Origin: G963676655 sp963676655
GTDB taxonomy: Bacteria > Verrucomicrobiota > Lentisphaeria > Victivallales > Victivallaceae
DNA length: 64,000 bases
Assembly (NCBI GenBank): GCA_963676655.2
Contig: CAXXKX010000003.1
Span: 2,046,001 to 2,110,000 of the forward strand
Direction: 5' to 3'
Part shown: positions 25,325-34,349 of the stretch, piece after piece
Numbering within the stretch: the first letter of the stretch is position 1
Layout: every line of letters begins with the position of its first letter
Translations under genes and position numbers: made by a program
Notes under the pieces: model-generated
What the model was told of the DNA's origin: nothing
The model's database searches: none
What the model saw: only the letters and a program-made list of their open reading frames with translations

Positions 25325-26026
25325 ATGTCAAACAAAAGTAAGAAATTCACACTTATTGAGTTGCTTGTTGTAATCGCTATTATTGCGATTCTCGCCAGCA
25401 TGTTGTTGCCGGCCTTGAACCAGGCTCGGGAAAAAGCAAAGTCGATTGCCTGTATCAACAACTTGAAACAGATTGGACTGGTGATGGCCAACTATGCCGA
25501 TGATCATGACAGCTGGTCCATTCCTTCATACTACCGGGGGACTCAGTGGGCGCGTTTGATAATGTATTTCAAATATGCGCCAAGCACTCCAAACGCGATT
25601 CCGGATGCAAACTATTCTACATTTTTTGTTTGCCCGTCAATGGCGCCATGGGGTAAATATTCGAACGCAAGTTATACTTACGGCATGCGTCGGGTCGGTA
25701 CTTACCAAACAGCATTCAAGATCAGCGCTTCGCCGGTCAAATATGCTCTTTTCAGCGGCAACAATATCTATAAATACGGCACTTACAGTACCTGGAAAAA
25801 TCCTTCTTATGTCTGGTTTATCGCGGATTCCAAGGGCAGCCTTACGTCAGTAAACCAGTGGTATTACGTAGATATTACCGGCTCCACCACCAGCAAGCTG
25901 ATTCATACCCGGCACGGTAATAAGGGTAATTTGCTGTTTGCTGATTTGCATGTATCTTCCAAAGACGGCAATGAACTAAAAGAGATGGGTTGCAATTATT
26001 ATACGCAAAAAAGCCTTTTCAGGTAA
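25325..26026 (+). CDS. Prepilin-type N-terminal methylation protein
   Basis: The 233-residue protein starts with KKFTLIELLVVIAIIAIL, a type IV prepilin-like helix with Lys instead of Gly before the cut site. Near its C-terminus HGNKGNLLFADL is a variant of the H-X9-DG motif, with Leu instead of the final Gly. The middle part is rich in Tyr, Ser and Trp. AAAGGGAA precedes the ATG. It lies 44 nt after the SGNH gene and 21 nt before a large GH42-like protein, the same gene order (prepilin then giant CAZyme) as at 9784-15278. Confidence 0.86.
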   Translation: MSNKSKKFTLIELLVVIAIIAILASMLLPALNQAREKAKSIACINNLKQIGLVMANYADDHDSWSIPSYYRGTQWARLIMYFKYAPSTPNAIPDANYSTFFVCPSMAPWGKYSNASYTYGMRRVGTYQTAFKISASPVKYALFSGNNIYKYGTYSTWKNPSYVWFIADSKGSLTSVNQWYYVDITGSTTSKLIHTRHGNKGNLLFADLHVSSKDGNELKEMGCNYYTQKSLFR

Positions 26027-26047
26027 AAATAATTTCGGAAAATCAAA

Positions 26048-29000
26048 ATGTTTATTAAGCGAAACTTGATGGTGCTGGGACTGATGTGCTCGTTTCAACT
26101 CTCGGCCGAGGTATTCAAAAATACCGGATTTGAAGCGCAAAGCCAAGGTAAACCGGCGAATTGGAGCACTTACGACTGGCGTGGCAGAAGTAAATTTATT
26201 CTCGATGATACCGGTTGTAAAAGCAAGCGTTCTCTGCTGATTGAATTGTCAGATCTGAAAAACTCCAGAGCGACTTTTCATCAGGAGCAAAAACTGTTGA
26301 TTCCCGCCGGACGCACCGTAACGTTGAGTTTCATGGCTAAGACTGATGATCTGACCTACGGTAACAAGGGGCAGACGTATTTACAATTGAGAATGACGCC
26401 GGCAGATAAAGAGAAAAAGAAAAAATACCTGACCGTCTACCTCAAGCCAGCGACCCAATGGACATTGTTTTCCAGGTCCATGAAAGTTCCGTATGACATG
26501 AAGGAAATAAGCGTATTAGGCTTGTTTGACAAAGTTAAAGGAAAGATCCGGATCGATAATATTAACGTGACAGTTCTCGATCCCCGCGATAAACTGGTTC
26601 TGTTCGGTTTTTTGAAGCCGGCGCCGCTGATCGACGGCATTCTCAATGATCCGGCCTGGAAAAACGCGCAGGTTGCCGATGGTTTCTGCCGGCTTGGCAA
26701 ACTTGAAGCAGCGCAGCCTGATACCCGGGTGAAAATGTGCTATGACCGGGATAACATCTATTTTGCCGCTTCCGCCCGGGAGCCTTTAACCGCCAAATTG
26801 CGGGGCTCGAAGAAGTCGCCCTGGTCCGGGGATTGCATGGAATTTTTTATCGCTCCGGATCTCGCCAAAAGCTACTGTCATATCATTGTTGACTGCGAAG
26901 GCAATATTTACACCGGCAGCAATGACGGGTCGGAACACCGGGTCAAGTTACCGGTAAAAGCAAAGTCCCATATCGGTACGGATGAATGGTCCATTGAAAT
27001 GGCGATTCCTTTTGCGGCTCTTAATACTGTTTATCCCAAAGATAATACAAAATGGAGCTTCAATGCCGTCAGGGTCCGGCGGGTTAATCCGGCCGGAGCC
27101 GAAATTTCCACCTGGGCCATGTTGTCGGCTTTTGGTGAGAAAAGCAAATTCGGCAAACTGGCTTTTTACAAAAATCCGGAAATCGAGGGAGATATGGCTT
27201 TCTGGGAAAACAGCAACCGCTCCGGCCTGATGGACCGCACCAATGTTTCAGGTATTGCGGTTGCCCGGGAAATATCCGGGAAAAAACCGTTTCCGAACCT
27301 GTGGGATTACAGTCCTTTTGTCAAACGTGAAAAGCCTGATGTCAAATGGCGCAAACGCGGTTTGACTCAGGAAACTAAAAAGCTCTATCCGGAATTTTAT
27401 CGCGCCGCCATGCGGTTCAATGCCCTGATGATTGAAAAAAGTTTCGCGGATGAAAAATTGAATATGCTTTACCGGGCTGGAGTTGCTGATAAAAAATTCC
27501 AGTCGCTGCTGCAAAAATCCGCGGCGGTAAACGATGAACTCAACCGGATGTATCAGCTGTACGGCAAGGCTTATAATAAAAAACGCGACGCTTTAATGTT
27601 GAAAAATCTGCAAACGAAGATCCCGGAAATATCTGTCGGTATCAAAAAACTGGCAAGTGAATGTTCCGCGTTGATAAAACAGCAACAGCAGCAGACCGCG
27701 CATAAATCCGGAGCCTGGTCTTCCCGCAGCCTGAAAGCTGCACCGGAGAAAAAATATCCGAATAAATACGGTTACAGTCGCAAGTTTGATTTTATCGCAC
27801 ACGGTTTTCTTTATAACGAGGAATCGCTGATGCAGCTCGGGCCGTTCAGCGCTCACAGTTTGCATCCGAATTTTATTTCGCCAAAACAAAAAGGCTCGGA
27901 TTGCTGGAATTATGACTTCCTGCCCGAAGGAATCGACATGCGGAAAAATGAAGGCATTATGAAGCGCATCTATTGTACTTTCGGGTTCGGGATGCATGAC
28001 CTGATCGTTCCGATGGTTTCGGAAATCAGAAACAACCCTGATGTCTACATGGTAAGTGAAGATAAACGCAAAGTTCATTCTAAAAATGTCTTCCTCAGGC
28101 AGCGGGGCGCGAATATCCACAGCAAAGTCCTGATGGATTATTCCGAAAAATACCTTACCCGCTGTGTCAAGGCGGTAACCGACCGGTTTCCAATCGGTTC
28201 GATAGACCTTTTCCTGATCGGGCAGGAGGGTAAAAACAACTTCCGGGTCTACAATGCCAAAAACAAACTGGAAACCCGGTCAATGGGCTACACCCCGGAT
28301 GCCAAAGTTGATTTCCGCAACTACCTGAAACGGCGCTACGGTTCTATCGAAGAGCTGAATACCGCCTGGCGGACAAATTACGAGTCATTCGACGCGATCG
28401 AGCCGCCTGATGATAAATTTATCAAACCGCGACTCAAGGTAACCGGTCTGCGTCTGGAACACGAACGCTGGAGCCGGGTGACCTATCTGCAATGGATCGG
28501 CAAAATAAAAGATATTTTTCATAAAATCGCGCCGCAGATTCCGGTTATGGAGGATATGTCGTACTTCCTGCTGGACGGGAATATTTATCTGGCTTTCAAG
28601 GAAAATTGCGCCGATATAATTTCTTTTCATTCCAGCCCTGACCGCGAACTGCCGATGTGGAACTTTATGTCATCGATCAATCGTCATTTTGATAAGCTGC
28701 TGGGCTATTACGAAAATTACTGGGGCATGTTCCGTCGTGCGCATATGAGTAATGAAAAACTGGCCAAACGCGACGTCGATAAATTTTTCTTCGAACTCTT
28801 CATGCAGCATATCAATGTTTCCGGTTGGTGGCTGCGTTTTGTGAGCAGTACCGGTACCTATCTGGCCAGCTATAATCATGGTCCGTACTATCTGGAGTAT
28901 GACCAGTATATTTTCCGCTGGTCGACGACCGCGCTGCCGGTGATGTTCCAGAAAGGGCTCAATCTGGAAAAAATGCTGCTCGATACTGAAATGAAAAAAT

Positions 29001-29806
29001 CCGCCAACGCGGTGATTCAACCCTGTTCCTCGGTTTATGCCCTGGGTTCTCAGGGTTATAACGTTTATGATTCTCCGCCGGTTACTATTCCTTTCGATCT
29101 GCATAATAATTTCATGCGTCCGCTCAATATCGATTACGAATATGTTCCGGAGGAAATGGTGCTGGACGGCAAGACAAAATTAAGTGAATTCAAATCAATT
29201 GTGCTGCCGTACGCGCCGTATATGACCCGAAAGTTTTCGCGTGAGCTGAAACAATGGGTTGCCGCCGGCGGAACTCTGCTGGCAATCGGGCCTTTCGCGT
29301 TTTACGATGCAGCCGGATTTCCGCTGAACGCTCAGGATTCATTGCTGAAAACGCTCTGGCCGCAGGCTGTACTTGGCAAAGATTTATGGGATTTTTCGAT
29401 CTCGGCAAAAAACACCTCACCGGGGATTGTCACTAAAAAATTCGGCCAGGGCAAGGTGATCCTGTTTAATCGCCCGTTGCATGTCTACAATATGAATACG
29501 GATTTGAAGAAGCAAATGACTCAAGCTTTGACTGGCAGTCTGCGGCCGCTTGTCAAAGCGGACGTCAAGGAGTTTCGCTCTGTCGTCCGGGTCGATAAAG
29601 ACGGTTCTTACTGGCTGGCGGTCAACAACACCGATGTTTCCCGTGACATGCGGGCGACCGTAACGCTTCAGGGCGCGTTCCCCGGGGCTTGTGACGTCAC
29701 TATTCCGGGCTGGCTTTCCGTAAAAACCAAAGTTGTCGGAGATCAAACGACCCTGAAAATAAACTTGCGTCCCGGTGACTGGACCGTCATAAAATTGCAA
29801 AAATAA
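26048..29806 (+). CDS. Large secreted GH42-like protein with carbohydrate-binding modules
   Basis: This 1252-residue protein has a signal peptide (LMVLGLMCSFQLSAEV). A CBM4/9-like jelly roll follows at about 20-175, then a CBM9/DOMON-like domain at about 178-380 (PLIDGILNDPAWKNAQVADG, DCMEFFIAPD), and a long helical linker. A barrel at about 560-960 resembles GH42 beta-galactosidases (FRNYLKRRYGSIEELNTAWR). Possible catalytic acids are the Glu of FLIGQEG and of PVMEDMSYF; this is inference. Residues 1040-1160 look like the GH42 trimerisation domain (LPYAPYMTRKFSRELKQWVA). It likely attacks a surface-bound polysaccharide. Confidence 0.8.
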   Translation: MFIKRNLMVLGLMCSFQLSAEVFKNTGFEAQSQGKPANWSTYDWRGRSKFILDDTGCKSKRSLLIELSDLKNSRATFHQEQKLLIPAGRTVTLSFMAKTDDLTYGNKGQTYLQLRMTPADKEKKKKYLTVYLKPATQWTLFSRSMKVPYDMKEISVLGLFDKVKGKIRIDNINVTVLDPRDKLVLFGFLKPAPLIDGILNDPAWKNAQVADGFCRLGKLEAAQPDTRVKMCYDRDNIYFAASAREPLTAKLRGSKKSPWSGDCMEFFIAPDLAKSYCHIIVDCEGNIYTGSNDGSEHRVKLPVKAKSHIGTDEWSIEMAIPFAALNTVYPKDNTKWSFNAVRVRRVNPAGAEISTWAMLSAFGEKSKFGKLAFYKNPEIEGDMAFWENSNRSGLMDRTNVSGIAVAREISGKKPFPNLWDYSPFVKREKPDVKWRKRGLTQETKKLYPEFYRAAMRFNALMIEKSFADEKLNMLYRAGVADKKFQSLLQKSAAVNDELNRMYQLYGKAYNKKRDALMLKNLQTKIPEISVGIKKLASECSALIKQQQQQTAHKSGAWSSRSLKAAPEKKYPNKYGYSRKFDFIAHGFLYNEESLMQLGPFSAHSLHPNFISPKQKGSDCWNYDFLPEGIDMRKNEGIMKRIYCTFGFGMHDLIVPMVSEIRNNPDVYMVSEDKRKVHSKNVFLRQRGANIHSKVLMDYSEKYLTRCVKAVTDRFPIGSIDLFLIGQEGKNNFRVYNAKNKLETRSMGYTPDAKVDFRNYLKRRYGSIEELNTAWRTNYESFDAIEPPDDKFIKPRLKVTGLRLEHERWSRVTYLQWIGKIKDIFHKIAPQIPVMEDMSYFLLDGNIYLAFKENCADIISFHSSPDRELPMWNFMSSINRHFDKLLGYYENYWGMFRRAHMSNEKLAKRDVDKFFFELFMQHINVSGWWLRFVSSTGTYLASYNHGPYYLEYDQYIFRWSTTALPVMFQKGLNLEKMLLDTEMKKSANAVIQPCSSVYALGSQGYNVYDSPPVTIPFDLHNNFMRPLNIDYEYVPEEMVLDGKTKLSEFKSIVLPYAPYMTRKFSRELKQWVAAGGTLLAIGPFAFYDAAGFPLNAQDSLLKTLWPQAVLGKDLWDFSISAKNTSPGIVTKKFGQGKVILFNRPLHVYNMNTDLKKQMTQALTGSLRPLVKADVKEFRSVVRVDKDGSYWLAVNNTDVSRDMRATVTLQGAFPGACDVTIPGWLSVKTKVVGDQTTLKINLRPGDWTVIKLQK

Positions 29807-29938
29807 GCTTGAAGTGATTAATTTACAGCAAGCATTTTTGGCGAAAAAAGTCTTTTATCCCATTGATTTGAGTTTTACCGGTGGTAGATTAGCCGAAGTT
29901 TTTCGGTCACACTCTGCAAACTCAAAGGGAATGGAACA

Positions 29939-32047
29939 ATGTCTGACACGATATTTTTTATGTCGCCGACAGGAAACGATGCAAATACAGGAAACTCTCC
30001 GGATACGGCAAAGGCCACGATTAGCGGAATTATGGCCGCGCTCCGGCAGTTGCAGCCGGAAGAGCCGGTCACGGTTAACGTCATGGGCGGCTGCTACCAC
30101 CTGACTGAACCGGTGATTTTAAGTCCGGCAGACAGTTTTCCGGTGACTTTTCAGGCGGTCGAAGGAGAAAATCCGCTTTTTACCGGAGCAATCAAGGTTA
30201 ACAACTGGCGGAACTGCGAAATTAACGGTTTGCAGGCGTTCTGTAGTGATATCTCCGGGCTGATCGGTCCGGAATATGTCCTGGAAAGCCTCTATGTGAA
30301 CCGTCAGCGGAAAACAGTAGCCACGTTCCCCAAAAAACAGGAATATCTGCGACCGGCCGCACCCGATTATGAGATTAAGAATGAGCTTTTCAATGGAGCC
30401 GATCACTTTAAGCCTGAACCGGGAGATTTCAATCCCGATTGGACCGCTCCGCTGGATATCCGGGTGAGAATCCTCAACCGCTGGATGGACGCGCTGCTGC
30501 CGGTTAAATCTTTCGACGCCGAAACCGGCAATCTCTATTTCACCAAGCTGGCGATTTTTGAACTTGACCCGAAGATTACGGAATACGCCTGGGAAAACGT
30601 CAGAGAGACCCTGCTGGAGCCGGGAGAATGGTATTATGACGGTGCCGCGCAGACAATTTATTATCTGCCGGAAGCGGGACAGGAAATTGACGAGATTCGC
30701 GCCGTTATTCCAAGTCCCGGTTCGTTGTTGCGGCTGGAAGGTGAGCCGCTGCAGGAAAAGTATATTGAAAACATCAATTTTATCGGGATTAAATTTGAAT
30801 TCGGCGGCGGAAAACGTCCGCAGGTCGGTTCCAACTATGATTTTTGTGAAAACAAACCAAGCGTCATCCGTAATTACGGGGTGAAAGATAACTGGGGGCA
30901 AGGCTTTGATTTGAATGAAGTCGGCTCCTCGCCGCAGGCAGCGGTTCATGTTCCCGGCGTTATTCATTTGCGCGGCGCCAGAAATTGCAGTTTTAAGCAA
31001 TGCTCAATCGCCCACAGTTCATGGTACGGGATGGAAATAGCCGGCGGCTGTGAAAACATCACGGTTGAACATTGTGATATTTATGATCTAGGCGGCGGCG
31101 GAATCAAGGTCAGCGGCGGCAACCATGCATTGAAAACTCCGCTCGAGTTAACTGGCCGCTGCGTTATCACCGACAATCACATCAGTAACTGCGGCCTTGA
31201 TCATTATGCCGCCATCGGGGTTATCCTGGTCAACGCGTTCGGCTGTCTGGTTGAACACAACCATATCCATGACCTCTATTACAGCGGCATCTCCGCCGGC
31301 TGGTGCTGGGGATACGGCGATTCGGTCTCGCGGGAAAACCGCATTGGGTATAACCACATTCATGACCTCGGCAAGGGGATCTTGAGCGATATGGGCGGAG
31401 TTTATCTGCTCGGTATTCAGCCCGGCACCCGGGTTTACAATAACCTGATCCACGACGTGAAGTGCCGCTATTACGGCGGCTGGGGGCTCTACACCGACGA
31501 GGGCAGTGCCCACATGGTATTGGAAAAGAACGCGTGTTTCAATTGTTCCTGTGAAGGCTATCACCAGCATTATGGTCGTGAAAACATTGTCCGTTTTAAT
31601 GTTTTTGCCTACGGCGGCGAGTATGGTATGGCGATTTCCTCCGGCCGCATACAGCGTCAGACCGGTTATACCTGGCCCGGAGAAAATTACGCCCGCAATA
31701 TGATGTTCTGCAATAACGTGATCGTCGCGAACCCTGACTTGCCATTTTTCAAGACCTGGACCGAAGGGACAGATGAGGACCAGTTCTACAGCGAAAGCAA
31801 TTGTCTTTACAGTTTGAACGGGAACTACGATGCGTTCTTCTATTATCAAAACGAGGAAAATGAACGTACCGGTACGCTCGAGCAGTGGCGCAAGGAATTG
31901 CGGCATGACTTATGTTCGGTGATCGGCGAGCCGGGTTTTGTTGATATGGACCAATTCGATTTCAGCCTTAAACCCGATTCAATTCTCCATAAGATAAATT
32001 TTCCGGAACTCGACTTTTCAACCGTCGGCGTAAGACAAGATGCATAA
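29939..32047 (+). CDS. Right-handed beta-helix protein, possible glycoside hydrolase
   Basis: The 702-residue protein opens with FFMSPTGNDANTGNSPDTAK, a typical start of pectin-lyase-like beta-helix proteins, and has repeated turns such as ITVEHCDIYDLGGGGIKVSG, NHISNCGLDHYAAIG and NHIHDLGKGILSDMGGVYL. The pattern resembles GH141-like enzymes and similar helix proteins that act on plant or algal glycans. It lacks a clear signal peptide. The ATG at 29939 has AAGGGA about 9 nt upstream. Its end overlaps the next gene, an AraC regulator, by 8 bp, so the two are co-translated. The specific reaction is not known. Confidence 0.78.
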   Translation: MSDTIFFMSPTGNDANTGNSPDTAKATISGIMAALRQLQPEEPVTVNVMGGCYHLTEPVILSPADSFPVTFQAVEGENPLFTGAIKVNNWRNCEINGLQAFCSDISGLIGPEYVLESLYVNRQRKTVATFPKKQEYLRPAAPDYEIKNELFNGADHFKPEPGDFNPDWTAPLDIRVRILNRWMDALLPVKSFDAETGNLYFTKLAIFELDPKITEYAWENVRETLLEPGEWYYDGAAQTIYYLPEAGQEIDEIRAVIPSPGSLLRLEGEPLQEKYIENINFIGIKFEFGGGKRPQVGSNYDFCENKPSVIRNYGVKDNWGQGFDLNEVGSSPQAAVHVPGVIHLRGARNCSFKQCSIAHSSWYGMEIAGGCENITVEHCDIYDLGGGGIKVSGGNHALKTPLELTGRCVITDNHISNCGLDHYAAIGVILVNAFGCLVEHNHIHDLYYSGISAGWCWGYGDSVSRENRIGYNHIHDLGKGILSDMGGVYLLGIQPGTRVYNNLIHDVKCRYYGGWGLYTDEGSAHMVLEKNACFNCSCEGYHQHYGRENIVRFNVFAYGGEYGMAISSGRIQRQTGYTWPGENYARNMMFCNNVIVANPDLPFFKTWTEGTDEDQFYSESNCLYSLNGNYDAFFYYQNEENERTGTLEQWRKELRHDLCSVIGEPGFVDMDQFDFSLKPDSILHKINFPELDFSTVGVRQDA

Positions 32048-32972
32048 ACCATTACCGGGCGAAAGTTTTATTATTGAACCGGACGCGCTAACAGCCCGGA
32101 GAATGGTGGAACTACGTCCTTTTATCCGGCAGAGCGGCAATCAGACCCGACCTCAATGGCACATCGGCAAACGTAAACTGCTGGATTATTTGCTGGTATG
32201 TGTCGAACACGGAACGGGGAGGTTTAGCGTCGGGGAAAATTCATTCCCGGTTGAAGACGGCAGTATTGTCTGGGTTCCGCCGGATACGGTTACTGAAATG
32301 CGGGGCAACAAGGATATGCAGCTGATGTATCTGCACTTTGATCTGATCTATGATCCGGCACGCAGTCATTGGAACGCCCAGATTCCTTCCGGAACTCTTG
32401 ATTTGAGCGATTTTACCGATATTATACATCCGCCGGTAAGTGATCCGGTCATCAGTCAATGGAGCGGATTGCTTGATGTAAAAGAACCTCAGAAACTCTA
32501 TCCTCTGCTGCGGCGAATTTGCCTGGAACATTGTCGCCATACGTCTTCAGAACTGGCGTTGTCCGGAATGTTTTTGCAATTTCTGGCGGAGCTTTGCCGG
32601 GCCACGGAACAGCATGATGACACTGCAAGTATCGATAACAGGATACGTGATGCGGCAACCTGGCTGCGTACCCATAATGAACAGCCTTTTGACCTGAAAG
32701 CCGTCGCGCGTAAAGCCAACTTGAGTTCTTCCCACTTTCGCAAACTATTTCGCGAAACCTATGGGATATCGCCGCGGGATTTTCATCAACGCTGCCGGAT
32801 TTCCCGGGCCGGAGAACTTTTGATCTATCTGGACATGACGGTATCTGAAACCGCGGAAATTCTGGGGTTCGGCAGTATCTACAGTTTTTCCCGTGCATTC
32901 AAGCAAGTCACGGGAATCAGTCCGCATCAGTTCAAAACCGGTCATTCCGCATCAGTCATGATTCCTGAATAA
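32040..32972 (+). CDS. AraC-family transcriptional regulator
   Basis: The protein has an N-terminal cupin-type ligand domain (HIGKRKLLDYLLVCVEHG, FPVEDGSIVWVPPDT) and a C-terminal AraC double helix-turn-helix (LKAVARKANLSSSHFRKLFR, then ETAEILGFGSIYSFSRAFK). It overlaps the beta-helix gene by 8 bp, which ties its expression to that gene and suggests feedback control of the CAZyme locus 24120-32047. The ligand is probably a sugar released by those enzymes, by inference. Confidence 0.9.
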   Translation: MHKPLPGESFIIEPDALTARRMVELRPFIRQSGNQTRPQWHIGKRKLLDYLLVCVEHGTGRFSVGENSFPVEDGSIVWVPPDTVTEMRGNKDMQLMYLHFDLIYDPARSHWNAQIPSGTLDLSDFTDIIHPPVSDPVISQWSGLLDVKEPQKLYPLLRRICLEHCRHTSSELALSGMFLQFLAELCRATEQHDDTASIDNRIRDAATWLRTHNEQPFDLKAVARKANLSSSHFRKLFRETYGISPRDFHQRCRISRAGELLIYLDMTVSETAEILGFGSIYSFSRAFKQVTGISPHQFKTGHSASVMIPE

Positions 32973-33292
32973 TCATTTCATCTTTTCCATCCCTCTTGTG
33001 GTTTTATTGTATTATGTTTGTTATTAATGTTTTATGTATTTTTTATAAATTACATAATGATATAATATCAATTTATCAAACGTACTTTCAGCTTGAAAAC
33101 TTCCAGTAAACAATGCCGTTCACCAGAAGATTTTGCTTGAATTTTAAGGATAAAAACTAATCTCTTGAGAAAATTGGAAAAATTGCTTTTTGCGGGTTAT
33201 ATTTACGATGTTAATAAAACCTGAAACAGCAGCATATCAGGCGTCTCAGGTGGAACAATGCTTAAGAGCTTAACCCGGAGGGTAAACGTAGC
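32973..33292. other. Intergenic region between the CAZyme and envelope loci
   Basis: No gene is visible in these 320 bp. The left half is very AT-rich, with a possible -10 TATAAT at 33061-33066. The right half carries a short dyad around CAGCAGCATATCAGGCGTC and the ribosome site GGAGG at 33277-33281 of the next gene. No clear terminator is seen for the AraC gene. Confidence 0.4.
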
Positions 33293-33655
33293 ATGAAAAT
33301 GACAGATGATATAGTAAAAGCATTGCAAAGTTGTATTGACGGATTCGGGTCCGTCGCGGAATTTTCAAGGCGGACAAATGTCAGTATTGAGACTTTAAGC
33401 CGTTATATGACGCAAAAAACCAGAGTTATCCGGCGTGACACCTGGGATAAATTGTACCCGGTTTTAAAGCCGTATCTTGGTGAGCGCGGGGCAGCTAAAG
33501 CTTCAAAGCCGCACAATTCACACGCAATTGAGTTGACCAGCGATGAGCGAATATTGCTTGACGCGTTCGGAGAATTGAGTACGGAACAGCAAGAGGCAAA
33601 ATTATTGGAAATTGTCGAACTGGCCCGGATTGAAGTAAAAAAACGAAATGCTTAA
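33293..33655 (+). CDS. Small Cro/C1-type helix-turn-helix protein
   Basis: A 120-residue protein. Residues 5-55 look like a Cro/C1-type HTH (GSVAEFSRRTNVSIETLSRY, RDTWDKLYPVLKPYL). After a short Ala/Ser/His-rich linker comes a C-terminal helix pair (DERILLDAFGELSTEQQEAK). GGAGG stands 11 nt before the ATG. A second ATG at 33299 is possible. It precedes skp by 47 nt and may be co-transcribed with the envelope genes. Its target is unknown. Such HTH proteins outside prophages are common in this type of genome, and I see no phage genes nearby. Confidence 0.72.
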   Translation: MKMTDDIVKALQSCIDGFGSVAEFSRRTNVSIETLSRYMTQKTRVIRRDTWDKLYPVLKPYLGERGAAKASKPHNSHAIELTSDERILLDAFGELSTEQQEAKLLEIVELARIEVKKRNA

Positions 33656-33702
33656 TCATTTTAAACCGCTAAACCGTTAACTGAAACCGCCGGAGTTCCC
33701 CA

Positions 33703-34314
33703 ATGAAAATTTATTTTCTGAGCTTAATTACAATGCTGTTCACTTTATCCGCGACAGCCGGAGACACGAAAATTGCCGTAATCAATATGGATCTGGTTTT
33801 CCAGAAATATTACAAAACAAAACTGATTGACAACAGCTTGAAAAAACAGGCCGAACTCTATAAGGTCTGGACCCGGAAACTGCAGGAATCTCTGGATAAA
33901 ATGCAGAAGGAATTCAATGTGCTGCGTGACGCTTCACAGAATATAGCCCTGTCTTCAGGCGAACGTGATCGGAAGACTTTTGCCGCCCAGAAGAAGTTCT
34001 TACAGATGAAAGAGAAAAAGGCGGAGCTGGAAAACTACTTAAAAAATAAAGGCAAACAGTTCCAGGCGCTCGAACAGGCAAAACGCGCCGAAATTATTAC
34101 AGACATCAAGGATGCGGTTGCCAAAAAATGTTCAGTAGAAGGGTTTACTCTGGTATTGGATTCATCCGGTAAAACCCTGAATGGAATATCCGCGGTGGTT
34201 TATGTTAACAGTGCTTTTGATCTCACTGACGACATTATCAAGGATCTGAACCGCGGGCAGAAGCCCGTAAAACAGCCGGAGGAAACCCAGGCTGTTCCGG
34301 TGCCACAACAATAA
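33703..34314 (+). CDS. OmpH/Skp-family periplasmic chaperone
   Basis: The 203-residue protein has a signal peptide (about 1-19, LITMLFTLSATAG), then IAVINMDLVFQKYYKTK and a long charged coiled coil (about 45-130), followed by FTLVLDSSGKTLNGISAVVY. These are hallmarks of Skp/OmpH, which escorts outer-membrane proteins across the periplasm. A Pro/Gln-rich tail ends the protein. It stands 35 nt before lpxD, the classic skp-lpxD order of Gram-negative bacteria. Confidence 0.88.
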   Translation: MKIYFLSLITMLFTLSATAGDTKIAVINMDLVFQKYYKTKLIDNSLKKQAELYKVWTRKLQESLDKMQKEFNVLRDASQNIALSSGERDRKTFAAQKKFLQMKEKKAELENYLKNKGKQFQALEQAKRAEIITDIKDAVAKKCSVEGFTLVLDSSGKTLNGISAVVYVNSAFDLTDDIIKDLNRGQKPVKQPEETQAVPVPQQ

Positions 34315-34349
34315 ACTTTTGATATTTACTCAAAAAAGAAAGGTATGAA

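Noticed and set aside
33293..33655. Prophage repressor
   Set aside because: No phage structural, integrase or lysis genes lie nearby.
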